Source of the DNA: Methylocapsa acidiphila B2
GTDB taxonomy: Bacteria > Pseudomonadota > Alphaproteobacteria > Rhizobiales > Beijerinckiaceae
Direction of reading: 5' to 3'
NCBI RefSeq assembly: GCF_000427445.1
Contig: NZ_KE386496.1
Coordinates: 2,619,504 to 2,683,503 of the forward strand
DNA: 64,000 nt
Shown: positions 27,968 through 37,483 of the stretch, piece by piece
Layout: every line of letters starts with the position of its first letter
Numbering within the stretch: the first letter of the stretch is position 1
Notes under the pieces: model-generated
Databases searched by the model: none
What the model was told of the DNA's origin: nothing
The model's input: only the letters and a program-made list of their open reading frames with translations
Program-made: the position numbers and the translations under genes

Positions 27968-28966
27968 GTGGCGGGCGACAAGGTTCTGGTCACGGGGGCT
28001 TCGGGCTTCGTCGGCTCCGCCGTCGCGCATGCGCTGGTTCGATCCGGCTATTCGGTGCGGGCGCTCACGCGCTGCACGAGCCCGCGAACCAATCTCGCCA
28101 ATCTGGACATTGAGATCGCCGAGGGAGACATGCGCGACGCCGCGGCGGTCAAGCGAGCGATGACCGGCGCGCGCTTCTTGTTCCATGTCGCCGCCGATTA
28201 TCGGCTCTGGGCGCGCGACCGCGAGGAAATCCTGACGACCAATCGCGACGGGACGCGCAATTTGATGCAGGCTGCCCTGCACGAGGGCGTCGAGCGAGTC
28301 GTCTATACGAGCAGCGTGGCGACGATCGCCTGCACGAAGGACGGCAAGCCGGCGGACGAGACCATGCGCCTCGCGCAATCCTGCGCGATCGGCGCCTATA
28401 AACGCAGCAAGGTCGCCGCCGAGCAAGTCGTCGAGACGATGATCACGCGCGAGCGGCTGCCGGCCGTTATCGTGCATCCCTCGACGCCGATCGGCCCGCG
28501 CGACGTCAAACCGACGCCGACGGGCCGCATCATTCTCGAAGCGGCGGCGGGGCGCATGCCCGGCTATGTCGACACAGGACTTAATCTGGTGCATGTCGAC
28601 GATGTCGCCAAAGGCCATTTGGCGGCTCTGGAGCGCGGCGAGATCGGCGAGCGCTATATTCTCGGCGGCCAAGACGCCTCGCTGGCGCGCCTTCTCGCCG
28701 ATATCGCCGCGCTCTGCGGCCGCAAGGCGCCGAAACTCCAGTTCCCCCGTGCGCTGGTCTACCCTCTCGCCATTGCGGCCGAGGCTGCGGCGCATTTCAC
28801 CAAACGAGAGCCCTTCGTGACCGTCGACGGATTGCGGATGTCGAAGCATCGCATGTTCTTCAGCTCCGCCAAAGCCGAACACAAGCTCGGCTATGCGGCG
28901 CGGCCCTATGGCGAGGCCCTCGCCGAGGCTTTGGCTTGGTTTCGCGACAATGGCTATCTGCGATGA
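27968..28966 (+). CDS. hpnA: Hopanoid-associated sugar epimerase
   Basis: The 332-residue SDR-family protein has VLVTGASGFVGSAV (about residues 6-19), the YxxxK active site in AYKRSKVAAEQ and HPSTPIGPRD. HpnA is a nucleoside-diphosphate-sugar epimerase-like protein linked to making composite hopanoids. GTG 27968 is preferred because GGAGG lies 10 bases before it and the Rossmann strand follows directly. ATG 27926 would add 14 residues. The stop overlaps the hpnC start by four bases (ATGA), showing translational coupling. Confidence 0.92.
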   Translation: MAGDKVLVTGASGFVGSAVAHALVRSGYSVRALTRCTSPRTNLANLDIEIAEGDMRDAAAVKRAMTGARFLFHVAADYRLWARDREEILTTNRDGTRNLMQAALHEGVERVVYTSSVATIACTKDGKPADETMRLAQSCAIGAYKRSKVAAEQVVETMITRERLPAVIVHPSTPIGPRDVKPTPTGRIILEAAAGRMPGYVDTGLNLVHVDDVAKGHLAALERGEIGERYILGGQDASLARLLADIAALCGRKAPKLQFPRALVYPLAIAAEAAAHFTKREPFVTVDGLRMSKHRMFFSSAKAEHKLGYAARPYGEALAEALAWFRDNGYLR

Positions 28967-29844
28967 GCGACGATTTCCGCGCGGAGCCCTCAAAGACGCA
29001 TCGCCAAGAGAATTTTCCCGTCGCCTCGCGGCTGATCGCGGCGAAATATCGCCCTGCGATCCTTGCCTATTACCGCTTCGCGCGCGGCGCCGACGATGTC
29101 GTGGACAATGGCGCGCTGTCCCCGGACGCGAAGCTCGCCGGGCTCGATCTGTTCGAGGCCACGCTTCTGGGCGACAGCGACCGCGTCGAGGCGGCCAAGC
29201 CGCTTCGCGCCATCCTAGCCGAAAGAAAGCTCTCGCCCCGGCATGCGCTCGATCTGCTGCGGGCGTTTCGTATGGACGCTGTGAAATCCCGTTATGCGAA
29301 TTGGGACGAGCTGATGGAATATTGCGCCTATTCGGCGGCGCCAGTCGGACGCTTCGTCCTCGACGTGCATGGCGAGAGCGAGGCGACATGGCCCGCCTCG
29401 GACGCGCTGTGCTCGGCGTTGCAAGTCATTAATCATTTGCAGGATTGCGCCGCCGATTTTCGCAATCTCGACCGCGTCTATATTCCCCTGGACGCGCTCG
29501 CCGCGCAGGAAGCAGCGGTCGAGTCGCTCGCTGCGGCGCGGGCCTCGCCGGGGCTCAGGGCCTGCCTGCGCGGCCTGGCCGAAAAGACCGGAACGCTCAT
29601 CGACGAGGGCGCCCGCTTGCCTGCGCAAGTGCGCGATTTCAGACTTCGGCTCGAGACTGCGGCCATCGCGAGGCTCGCCCGCACGCTCAACAACATCCTG
29701 CTCGCGCGCGATCCTCTGAGCGAAAAGGTGCATCTCAGCAAGCCGGCCTTTCTCGCCTGGACCTTGATCGGGGTGTTTTCGGTCCTCTCGGCCCCAGCGG
29801 CCAGCGCCTCGCGGCCTTCGGCGCCACGCGCGGAGGACGCATGA
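28963..29844 (+). CDS. hpnC: Hydroxysqualene synthase / squalene synthase HpnC
   Basis: The 293-residue trans-isoprenyl-diphosphate synthase-like protein starts with ENFPVASRLI and has the first acidic motif RGADDVVDN (about 43-51) and the second LQDCAADFRNLDRVY (about 163-177). In the HpnCDE route, HpnD makes presqualene diphosphate, HpnC converts it to hydroxysqualene and HpnE reduces that to squalene. It overlaps hpnA by ATGA and hpnD by ATGA. Confidence 0.93.
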   Translation: MSDDFRAEPSKTHRQENFPVASRLIAAKYRPAILAYYRFARGADDVVDNGALSPDAKLAGLDLFEATLLGDSDRVEAAKPLRAILAERKLSPRHALDLLRAFRMDAVKSRYANWDELMEYCAYSAAPVGRFVLDVHGESEATWPASDALCSALQVINHLQDCAADFRNLDRVYIPLDALAAQEAAVESLAAARASPGLRACLRGLAEKTGTLIDEGARLPAQVRDFRLRLETAAIARLARTLNNILLARDPLSEKVHLSKPAFLAWTLIGVFSVLSAPAASASRPSAPRAEDA

Positions 29845-30689
29845 GCGCTGAAACCTCGGCGGCCGCGGACGGCGAGGACGCCGCCGTCCGCTCGCGCGGA
29901 AGCTCCTTCTACGCGGCCATGCGGATCCTGCCCCGCCCGCGCCGCGAGGCCATGTTCGAAATCTATTCCTTCTGCCGCGCCGTCGACGACATCGCGGACG
30001 AGGGCGGCCAGCCCGCCGCTCGCCTCGATGCGCTTGAAGCCTGGCGCCGCGACATCGGCGCGCTTTGCGGCGGGCGGACGCCCTCTCGGCCCCTGCTCGG
30101 CCTCCAAACCGCGATCGAGCAGTTCGATCTTCGGCGGGAGGATTTCCTCGCCGTCATCGACGGCATGGAGATGGACGTCCTCTCCGACATTCAGGCGCCG
30201 AGTTTCGCGACGCTCGATCTTTATTGCGATCGAGTCGCGAGCGCGGTCGGCCGGCTCTCGGTGCGCATCTTCGGCGCGCCGCCGGCCGAAGGACGCGAGC
30301 TCGCGCATCATCTCGGACGCGCGTTTCAGCTCACCAACATCTTGCGCGACCTCGACGAGGACGCCGCGATCGGACGTCTCTATCTGCCGCGCGAGCAATT
30401 GCTGGCGGCAGGCATTTTCACCACAGCTCCCAACGAGGTGCTGGCTAGTCCCGCGCTCGGAAAAGCTTGCGCGCCGCTCATCGACATCGCGGCCGAGCAT
30501 TTCGCGCAAGGCCGCCGCATCATGGCAGGGCTCCCACGCGCGACCGTGCGCGCCCCACGCGTGATGGCCGAGGTCTATCAGAGCATTCTCGCCGGCTTGG
30601 CCGCGCGGGGCTTTGCGCCGCCACGCCTGCGCCAGCGCACGCCCCGCCATCGCATTCTCCTCGCGATCCTCCGCTACGGCCTCATCTAA
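29841..30689 (+). CDS. hpnD: Presqualene diphosphate synthase HpnD
   Basis: The 282-residue protein has SSFYAAMRILPRPRREAM, the Asp motif CRAVDDIADE (about 49-58) and the second motif NILRDLDEDAAIGRLYLP (about 166-183), as expected for head-to-head condensation of two farnesyl diphosphates. A GGAGG precedes ATG 29841. Its TAA shares a base with the hpnE start (TAATG), so all four hpn genes are coupled. Confidence 0.93.
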   Translation: MSAETSAAADGEDAAVRSRGSSFYAAMRILPRPRREAMFEIYSFCRAVDDIADEGGQPAARLDALEAWRRDIGALCGGRTPSRPLLGLQTAIEQFDLRREDFLAVIDGMEMDVLSDIQAPSFATLDLYCDRVASAVGRLSVRIFGAPPAEGRELAHHLGRAFQLTNILRDLDEDAAIGRLYLPREQLLAAGIFTTAPNEVLASPALGKACAPLIDIAAEHFAQGRRIMAGLPRATVRAPRVMAEVYQSILAGLAARGFAPPRLRQRTPRHRILLAILRYGLI

Positions 30690-31942
30690 TGCCGGGATCC
30701 GCCATTCATGTCGTCGGCGCCGGGCTCGCCGGCCTCGCCGCGGCGGTGCGCCTCGCCGATGGATCGCGCGAAATCATCCTGCACGAGGCTGCGCGCCAAG
30801 CGGGCGGACGTTGCCGCTCCTATCACGACGCGCAGCTCGGCATGACGATTGACAATGGCAATCACCTGCTCCTTTCGGGGAATGTCTCTGCGCGAAACTT
30901 CCTCGCTGCGATCGGCGGCGCGGAAGAAATGCAAGGGCCGGACGACGCCGAATTCAGCTTCGTTGATCTCGCCTCCATGCAGCGCTGGGTCGTGCGGCCG
31001 AACGCCGGCCCGCTGCCCTGGTGGATCTTTTCCGCGCACCGTCGGACGCCTGGCTCCCGCTGGAGCGATCATCTCGCCCTGCTGCGCCTCCTCCTTCCTG
31101 GCGGTGACCGCCCGATCGCGGAGGTCATGCGTTGCGAAGGCGCTCTTTACGAGCGACTCTGGCGTCCGTTCCTTCTCGCCGCACTGAACACCGAGCCGAA
31201 AGAAGGCTCGCGCCGCCTCGCCGCCGCCGTCGTGCGCGAGACCCTGGCGAAGGGCGGAGTCGCTTGCCGTCCGCTTGTCGCCGCGCATGGGCTCTCCGCA
31301 GCCTTCATCGAGCCGGCGCTCCGCCATCTCGCCGCGCGCGGGGCGCAGATCCGCTTCGACCACAGGCTGAAGAAGATCATTTTCTCGCAAGACCGCATCG
31401 ACGCGCTTGATTTCGGCGAGGAGACGACCCCGCTCGGACCGCAGGATCATGTCATTCTCGCCGTGCCGCCGAATGTCGCGCGCGAGCTCTTGCCGGAACT
31501 CGAAACTCCGGAAAGTTTTCGCGCCATCGTCAACGCCCATTTCAAAATCCCTCCGCCAGCTGATTTGCCGCCTGTGCTCGGCGTGATCAACGGGACTGTG
31601 GAATGGATCTTCGCCTTTCCGGACCGGATCTCAATCACGATCAGCGGCGCTGACCGTCTCCTCGACGTTCCGCGCGAGGAGCTTGCGCAAAGCCTGTGGG
31701 CGGAGGTCGTCAGGGCCGCGCATATTGAAAAGCCGCTTCCGCCATGGCAGATCATCAAGGAAAAACGGGCGACTTTCGCGGCGACGGTCGCTGAAAACAC
31801 ACGCCGTCCAGACGCAGCCACGGCCTACGCCAATTTGACGTTGGCCGGCGATTGGACAGCGACCGGCCTGCCGGCGACGATCGAAGGCGCCATTCGTTCA
31901 GGCGACCTAGCCGCCGATCTCGTCGCGCGATCGCGCCGATGA
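30689..31942 (+). CDS. hpnE: Squalene-associated FAD-dependent desaturase HpnE
   Basis: The 417-residue flavoprotein starts with the dinucleotide motif IHVVGAGLAGLAAAVRL and has the amine-oxidase continuation AGGRCRSYHD (about 36-45), NGNHLLLSG and a C-terminal ending in GDWTATGLPATIEGAIRSG. HpnE reduces hydroxysqualene to squalene. The start is ATG 30689, directly at the hpnD stop. It is followed by a repeat-rich 160-base spacer before shc. Confidence 0.92.
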   Translation: MPGSAIHVVGAGLAGLAAAVRLADGSREIILHEAARQAGGRCRSYHDAQLGMTIDNGNHLLLSGNVSARNFLAAIGGAEEMQGPDDAEFSFVDLASMQRWVVRPNAGPLPWWIFSAHRRTPGSRWSDHLALLRLLLPGGDRPIAEVMRCEGALYERLWRPFLLAALNTEPKEGSRRLAAAVVRETLAKGGVACRPLVAAHGLSAAFIEPALRHLAARGAQIRFDHRLKKIIFSQDRIDALDFGEETTPLGPQDHVILAVPPNVARELLPELETPESFRAIVNAHFKIPPPADLPPVLGVINGTVEWIFAFPDRISITISGADRLLDVPREELAQSLWAEVVRAAHIEKPLPPWQIIKEKRATFAATVAENTRRPDAATAYANLTLAGDWTATGLPATIEGAIRSGDLAADLVARSRR

Positions 31943-31964
31943 GCGCGCGCGCCCGTCGTCCTTG

Positions 31965-32080
31965 AGCGGGATGCGAAAAAGTGGAATCCGGTTTTTCGCG
32001 TAAGATCTCGCTCTCGCTTTCAAAACACGATCACGTTTCATGCTTTTGGATGTTTTCATCCAAAAGCTTCGTGATCTAAG
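31965..32080. repeat. Nested palindromic repeat between hpnE and shc
   Basis: GCGAAAAA (31973-31980) pairs with TTTTTCGC (31992-31999). Then GCTTTTGGATG (32042-32052) pairs with CATCCAAAAGC (32057-32067) around a TTTT loop, flanked by GATCACG (32029-32035) and CGTGATC (32070-32076). The first part is of the GAGCGGGATGCGAAAAA type scattered in Rhizobiales genomes. It may act as terminator or mRNA stabiliser within the hpn operon, 24 bases before the shc ATG. Confidence 0.7.
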
Positions 32081-32103
32081 ACGGCGAAAACAGCGGAGGC
32101 TTC

Positions 32104-34092
32104 ATGCTGGAACTGGGAATGGGGGCGAATAAAGTGGGTGAGCGTGATTTCGACCTCGCCGAAGTCGAGAAGGCGGTCGGCCACGCATCCCGAGCGCTCC
32201 GAGCGCAGCAACGTCCCGACGGCCATTTCGTCTTCGAGCTCGAGGCCGACGTTTCGATTCCGGCCGAATATATTCTCTTCCGACATTTTCTCGCGGAGCC
32301 GATATCCAACGCGCTCGAAGCCAAGATCGGCCGCTATTTGCGGGCGAGGCAGGCTGCGGACGACGGCTGGCCGCTGTTCACCGACGGCGCATTCAACGTC
32401 AGCAACAGCGTCAAGGCCTATTTCGCGCTGAAAATGATCGGCGACTCGCCCGACGCCGAGCATATGAGGCGCGCCCGCGCCGCCATTCTCGCGCATGGGG
32501 GAGCGGCGGCCAGCAATGTCTTCACCCGCGCTTTGCTCGCTCTCTACGGCGCGTTGCCTTGGCGCGGCGTGCCGGTGATGCCGGTCGAGATCATGCATCT
32601 GCCGCGCTGGTTCCCGTTCCATCTAAGCAAGATCTCCTATTGGGGCCGGACGGTGCTTGCGCCCCTGCTCGTGGTGAACGCGCTCAAGCCTAGAGCGCGT
32701 AATCCGCGCAAGATCGAGATTCAGGAGCTATTCGTCGTTCCGCCGGAAGAGGTCCGGCAATGGCCGGGCGCGCCACATCAGAAATTTCCTTGGACCACGC
32801 TGTTTGGCGCGGTGGACAAGCTGTTGCGTTGGGCCGAGCCGTATTTTCCGAAGGGCGTGCGCCAAAGCGCGATCGATAAGGCGGTCGCTTTCGTCACAGA
32901 AAGATTGAACGGCGAGGACGGACTCGGCGCGATTTACCCGGCGATGGCCTATTCCGCGCTGATGTTCGACGCACTCGGCGTCCCGCGATCCGACCCGCGA
33001 CTGGTCCAGATCCTGGCCGCCATCGACAAGCTGCTCGTCGTCAAGGACGACGAAGCCTATTGCCAGCCCTGCGTCTCGCCGGTTTGGGACACGGGCCTCG
33101 CTTGCCACGCGCTGATGGAGACGGGCGGCGGCGATCTCGCGCCGGCCGTCGACGCCGCGCTTGCTTGGCTCATGCCCTTGCAAGTCAAGGATGTCGTCGG
33201 CGATTGGGCGATGCAGAAGCCGCATGTGCGGGCGGGCGGTTGGGCGTTCCAATACGCCAACGCCTATTATCCCGATCTCGACGACACGGCCGTCGTCGCC
33301 ATGGCCTTGGATCGCGCCTCCGCGACTTGGCCAATCGCGCAGGAGGCAGATCGCAAGGAGGCGATTGCGCGGGCGCGCGAATGGATCGAGGGCCTGCAAA
33401 GCGCCAATGGCGGCTTCGGCGCCTTCGACGCCGACAACGATCGCGAATATTTGAACTACATCCCCTTCGCCGATCACGGCGCCTTGCTCGACCCCCCCAC
33501 GGAAGACGTCACCGCACGATGCGTCTCGCTCCTCGGTCAGCTCGGAGAGACGGCGGATTCGAGCCCCATCGTGGCTCGCGCAGTCGACTATCTCATACGC
33601 GCGCAGAAGCCCGACGGCAGCTGGTTTGGACGCTGGGGCATGAACTACATCTACGGCGTTTGGTCCGTGCTCTGCGCCTTCAATGCAATCAAGCTGGACC
33701 CGAAGAGCGAAACGGTGCACAAAGCAACAGCGTGGCTGAAACGCATTCAGAACCCAGATGGGGGCTGGGGTGAAGACGGCGAAAGCTATGCTTTGGACTA
33801 TGCCGGCTATCGATCGGCGCCGAGCACGGCGTCGCAGACGGCATGGGCGTTGCTTGGCCTCATGGCGGCGGGCGTAGTCGATGACCCCTCCGTGGAGCGC
33901 GGCATGCGCTATTTGGCGCGGAGCCAGACAGGGGACGGATTTTGGAGCGAAGAGCGTTTCACCGCGACGGGCTTTCCCCGAGTTTTTTTCCTCCGTTATC
34001 ATGGCTACGCGAAATTCTTTCCGCTTTGGGCGATGGCGCGCTACCGCAATCTCAAATCAGGCAACCGTCCGCCAATTCTGACCGGAATGTAG
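32104..34092 (+). CDS. shc: Squalene-hopene cyclase
   Basis: The 662-residue membrane-associated enzyme cyclises squalene to hopene/hopanol. The catalytic DXDD motif is present as D391-L-D-D394 within YYPDLDDTAV. Several QW repeats are visible (QKPDGSWFGRWG, QNPDGGWGE, QTGDGFWSE), as are QSANGGFGAFD and the C-terminal GTGFPRVFFLRYH-like segment (TATGFPRVFFLRYHGY). The length is normal for the family. ATG 32104 was taken; ATG 32119 is also possible. The stop overlaps the start region of hpnG. Confidence 0.95.
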   Translation: MLELGMGANKVGERDFDLAEVEKAVGHASRALRAQQRPDGHFVFELEADVSIPAEYILFRHFLAEPISNALEAKIGRYLRARQAADDGWPLFTDGAFNVSNSVKAYFALKMIGDSPDAEHMRRARAAILAHGGAAASNVFTRALLALYGALPWRGVPVMPVEIMHLPRWFPFHLSKISYWGRTVLAPLLVVNALKPRARNPRKIEIQELFVVPPEEVRQWPGAPHQKFPWTTLFGAVDKLLRWAEPYFPKGVRQSAIDKAVAFVTERLNGEDGLGAIYPAMAYSALMFDALGVPRSDPRLVQILAAIDKLLVVKDDEAYCQPCVSPVWDTGLACHALMETGGGDLAPAVDAALAWLMPLQVKDVVGDWAMQKPHVRAGGWAFQYANAYYPDLDDTAVVAMALDRASATWPIAQEADRKEAIARAREWIEGLQSANGGFGAFDADNDREYLNYIPFADHGALLDPPTEDVTARCVSLLGQLGETADSSPIVARAVDYLIRAQKPDGSWFGRWGMNYIYGVWSVLCAFNAIKLDPKSETVHKATAWLKRIQNPDGGWGEDGESYALDYAGYRSAPSTASQTAWALLGLMAAGVVDDPSVERGMRYLARSQTGDGFWSEERFTATGFPRVFFLRYHGYAKFFPLWAMARYRNLKSGNRPPILTGM

Positions 34093-34823
34093 CCGGGCGT
34101 CCCGTCATCGCGGTCACCGGCCTTCGCGCCGAAGCCCGGGTGGCGGCAGGCCCTCAAATCATTGTGATGTCCGGCGGCGGCGATGGCGCAGGCCTCGCGC
34201 GCGCCCTGGATCAAGCGGCCGCAAACAAAGCGTCGGCGATCATTAGTTTCGGCGTCGCGGGCGGGCTGGCGCCCGGCCTCGCCTCGGGCGCGGCTCTCGT
34301 CGCCCGCTCGATCGTCGCGGAAGACGGCCAGCGTTATTACGGCGACCCCAAATGGTCGCGTCGACTGTCGACCGCGCTCGGCGGCGCCCCGATCGTCGAC
34401 ATGGCCGGAGTTGACGCGCCGGTAGTCGACCACGCCACGAAACACGCGCTGCATCTCAGGACCGGCGCCTTCGCCGTCGATATGGAATCGCATATCGCCG
34501 CCAGGGTTGCCGCAGCGCATGGACTTCCATTCGCGGCTTTTCGCGTGGTCGCAGATCCGGCGGAGAGGCGCTTGCCGCATGCCGCGTTGGTCGGCATGCA
34601 GGCCGACGGCTCGCTCGCCCTAGGGGCTGTAGCGCGTTCACTTCTCCGCGATCCGCGCCAGGTTCCTCAATTGCTCCAGGCCGCGCTCGATGCGCGCGCG
34701 GCCTTCACAGCGCTACTCCGCGGCCGAAAGATGCTCGTCGGCGCGCTGGGCTTCACCGAATTCCGCGAGCTTGTCCTCGACCTGCCGCCCGAAGACGTAA
34801 TCGGCCGGTCGTTGCCGGTCTAA
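34026..34823 (+). CDS. hpnG: Hopanoid-associated phosphorylase HpnG (adenosylhopane nucleosidase)
   Basis: The product belongs to the nucleoside phosphorylase/MTA-SAH nucleosidase fold and should cleave adenine from adenosylhopane to give ribosylhopane. It shows VIAVTGLRAEA, SFGVAGGLAPGL, DMESHIAARVAAAHGLP and FRVVADPAERRLP. The start is unclear: the first conserved strand (VIAVTGL, from about 34104) has no ATG, GTG or TTG after the shc stop. The nearest start is TTG 34026 inside shc; ATG 33942 is another. The 3' end overlaps the hpnH 3' end by 111 bases. Confidence 0.8.
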   Translation: MGDGALPQSQIRQPSANSDRNVAGRPVIAVTGLRAEARVAAGPQIIVMSGGGDGAGLARALDQAAANKASAIISFGVAGGLAPGLASGAALVARSIVAEDGQRYYGDPKWSRRLSTALGGAPIVDMAGVDAPVVDHATKHALHLRTGAFAVDMESHIAARVAAAHGLPFAAFRVVADPAERRLPHAALVGMQADGSLALGAVARSLLRDPRQVPQLLQAALDARAAFTALLRGRKMLVGALGFTEFRELVLDLPPEDVIGRSLPV

Positions 34824-35861
34824 CGGAATATCCGGGGCCATCGGCCCTTCGGTGCGGACGCCGCGCAAGGCGACGCCGAGCAAGCGCAACGGATGGCTGA
34901 AGGCCTCCTCGACCGCGGTCGCCTCGAAGCCGCTATGCACCATGCAGTCGGCGCATTTTTCGTAATTGCCGGTTCCGTAGGCATCCCAATCGGTTTCTTC
35001 CATCAGTTCCTTGAAACTGGCCGCATATCCTTCGCCAAGCAGATAGCAAGGCCGCTGCCAGCCGAAGACCGTCCGCGTCGGATTGCCCCACGGGGTGCAC
35101 TGATAGGTTCGATTGCCGGCGAGGAAATCGAGGAAGAGCTGGGACTGGAAGAACGGCCAAGCCTTGCCGCCGCGTCCGAGCGCGAAGACTCGACGGAACA
35201 GGTTCTTCGTCTTCTCGCGATTGAGAAAATGCTGCTGATCGGGCGCGCGCTCATAGGCGTAGCCGGGAGACACGGTGATGCCTTCGATCCCCAGCGCCGC
35301 TGCGCTGTCGAAAAAGGCCGCGACTCGCGCCGGTTCGGCCGTGTTGAACAGCGTGCAATTGATGGTGACGCGAAACCCCCGCTCCTTGGCGAGCTTCAGA
35401 GCGGCGAGCGCGCGATCATACACGCCAGTCTGGCACACCGACTGATCATGCATCCCGGCGTCGCCGTCGAGATGAATGGACCAGTTGAAATAGCGGTTCG
35501 GCTTGTAGCGATGAAGATTCTTCTCCAACAGCAAGGCGTTGGTGCAAACCGTGACGAATTTCCGCCGGGCGATGGCGCCGGAGACGATCTCAGGCAGATC
35601 CTTGTGCAGCAAGGGCTCGCCGCCAGCGATGACGACGACCGGCGCGCCGCATTCGTCGATCGCGGCGAGACAATCGGCGAGCGGCAAGCGCTGATTGAGA
35701 ATCGTGTCCGGGTAATCGATCTTGCCGCAGCCGGCGCAGGCGAGATTGCAGCGAAACAAGGGCTCGAGCATCAGGACGAGCGGAAAGCGCTTGACGCCGG
35801 AGATGCGCTTGCGAGCCACATAGGCGCCGACCTGCGCCATTTGGAGAAACGGTATTCCCAA
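34713..35861 (-). CDS. hpnH: Adenosyl hopene transferase HpnH (radical SAM)
   Basis: The 382-residue radical SAM enzyme adds the 5'-deoxyadenosyl group to hopene, the first step to C35 hopanoids. The cluster motif is C-x3-C-x2-C in FRCNLACAGCGK (about residues 32-43), followed by VIAGGEPLLH. TTG 35861 is the best start: GAGGAG lies 6 bases before it and the protein then begins GIPFLQMAQVGAYV, as in homologues. ATG 35924 would add 21 unusual residues. It runs opposite to hpnG and the two 3' ends overlap. Confidence 0.92.
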   Translation of the reverse strand: MGIPFLQMAQVGAYVARKRISGVKRFPLVLMLEPLFRCNLACAGCGKIDYPDTILNQRLPLADCLAAIDECGAPVVVIAGGEPLLHKDLPEIVSGAIARRKFVTVCTNALLLEKNLHRYKPNRYFNWSIHLDGDAGMHDQSVCQTGVYDRALAALKLAKERGFRVTINCTLFNTAEPARVAAFFDSAAALGIEGITVSPGYAYERAPDQQHFLNREKTKNLFRRVFALGRGGKAWPFFQSQLFLDFLAGNRTYQCTPWGNPTRTVFGWQRPCYLLGEGYAASFKELMEETDWDAYGTGNYEKCADCMVHSGFEATAVEEAFSHPLRLLGVALRGVRTEGPMAPDIPLDRQRPADYVFGRQVEDKLAEFGEAQRADEHLSAAE

Positions 35862-36321
35862 TGCGTGCTCCTCGAAAGTAGTGCGATCCGCCAAATCGCG
35901 ATGATTCGGACCGAAGAAACCCAAAAATCAGGGACGCGATCGCTTCCTATAGGTTTGCGCAGGGCGCCGTCGGAAAGCGACTCCTGCTGCGCGCCGTCCC
36001 GCTCTCGCGCCTTGCCGGATCCGCGCGCATCCAAGGCGCGAGACGCGGTCCAGCGGCTCGAGATTTGGATTATTGCTCGGACAAGCCGCCTGAAACGGAC
36101 AACGCTCCGCTTTGCCAGGTTTCGTCCGTCGCGCCTCATCGACGGCGAACCGTGCTTCGCCGTCGCAGCTTCCGCCAACAGACAAGCTGCATTTTGAGTT
36201 GCGGCGCAAACAGAAAATGCGCATCAAATTTCATTACAGATTTTTTTTTGGAGTTATCACGAGGCGCGCGCGTTCCGTTCGACCGACGAACAAGGCCTGT
36301 GGCGGAGGTCCGGCGGCCGCG
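35862..36321. other. Spacer between hpnH and ispH, no gene seen
   Basis: These 460 bases lie upstream of hpnH and downstream of ispH, with both genes on the minus strand. There is a T9 run at 36242-36250 on the plus strand. Chance frames are present on both strands. No RNA or operator was recognised. Confidence 0.45.
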
Positions 36322-37248
36322 TCAATGATCGAGCAACTCGGCCGGCAATTTGAACTCGATGTTTTCCTCTTCGCCGGGCAACATGGAGAGCTCTAAGGGG
36401 CCGAGGCCGCGCAGCGCCTCGATCACCTCTTCGACGAGAATTTCCGGCGCCGACGCCCCGGCCGTGAGGCCCACGATCCCCGCGCCGCGCAAAGATTCGA
36501 GATCGAGCTCGGATTTGTCGGCGATGAGAAAAGTCGGAACCTGGGCTTCCGTCCCTATTTCGCGCAATCTGTTCGAGTTCGAGCTGTTTTTCGCGCCAAC
36601 GACCAGGATCACATCGACCAACTGACTCAATTGCCGCACGGCGCTTTGCCTATTCTGCGTCGCGTAGCAAATGTCCTTGGTCTCGGGACCGACGATGTCG
36701 CTGAAACGGCGTTCGAGCGCCGCGATGATCAATTTCGTGTCGTCGACGCTCAAGGTCGTCTGGGACACATAGGCGAGAGGCTCGTCGGGAGCGAGCGCTA
36801 GCGCCTCGACGTCCGCTTCGCACTGGACAAGATGGACCGGCCCCGGAATGCGCCCCATCGTTCCCTCGACCTCGGGGTGGCCGGCATGGCCTATGAGGAC
36901 CACCGACCGGCCCTGTTGCACATAACGCTCGCCCTGGCTATGAACCTTGGCGACCAAGGGGCAGGTCGCATCGAGCACGGGCAGGCCGAGCGCCGCGGCT
37001 TCGTCCTCGACCGATCGGGCGACGCCATGCGCGCTGAAGATCGTTCGCGCGCCGGACGGCACCTCGGCGAGGCTCTCGACAAATCGGGCGCCTTTTGCTT
37101 TCAGGCTCTCCACGACATAACCGTTATGGACGATTTCATGCCGCACATAGATGGGCGCGCCATATTTGGCGAGAGCTTGCTCGACGATCTCGATCGCCCG
37201 GACAACGCCGGCGCAGAATCCGCGAGGCTGTGCCAAAATGACCTTCAT
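36322..37248 (-). CDS. ispH: 4-hydroxy-3-methylbut-2-enyl diphosphate reductase
   Basis: The 308-residue iron-sulfur enzyme makes IPP and DMAPP in the last step of the MEP pathway. The three cluster cysteines are in [11 protein letters not shown] (Cys12), [11 protein letters not shown] (about 96) and [10 protein letters not shown] (about 193). [17 protein letters not shown] and TAGASAPE are also present. It sits between hopanoid genes and feeds their isoprenoid supply, though it is transcribed as a separate unit. Confidence 0.95.
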   Translation of the reverse strand: MKVILAQPRGFCAGVVRAIEIVEQALAKYGAPIYVRHEIVHNGYVVESLKAKGARFVESLAEVPSGARTIFSAHGVARSVEDEAAALGLPVLDATCPLVAKVHSQGERYVQQGRSVVLIGHAGHPEVEGTMGRIPGPVHLVQCEADVEALALAPDEPLAYVSQTTLSVDDTKLIIAALERRFSDIVGPETKDICYATQNRQSAVRQLSQLVDVILVVGAKNSSNSNRLREIGTEAQVPTFLIADKSELDLESLRGAGIVGLTAGASAPEILVEEVIEALRGLGPLELSMLPGEEENIEFKLPAELLDH

Positions 37249-37483
37249 GCAATTCGCCTAGCGTGGAAGCCCCCTATAAGCGGGCGATAATTGACGCAAG
37301 TCTTATAGTTTAGCTTGTAACGACGACATTGACATTGTCAAACAACGCTCGTCTCTGTCGCTCGGCTCCCAAACAAGACGCGGATTGGCCGAATCACAAG
37401 ATTGCAAGCCATTAAGCTTATCTGAACTCAATATTCGTTAACGCTGCCTTGCTCTGGCCCTTTTCGATTGGCGATGACCCCGC

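Noticed and set aside
27848-29389. 513-codon antisense frame over hpnA and hpnC
   Set aside because: It is a GC-rich shadow of well-supported hpn genes, with low-complexity Arg/Ala content and no motif.
32728-34002. 424-codon antisense frame over shc
   Set aside because: Shadow of shc; no ribosome site and no recognisable domain.
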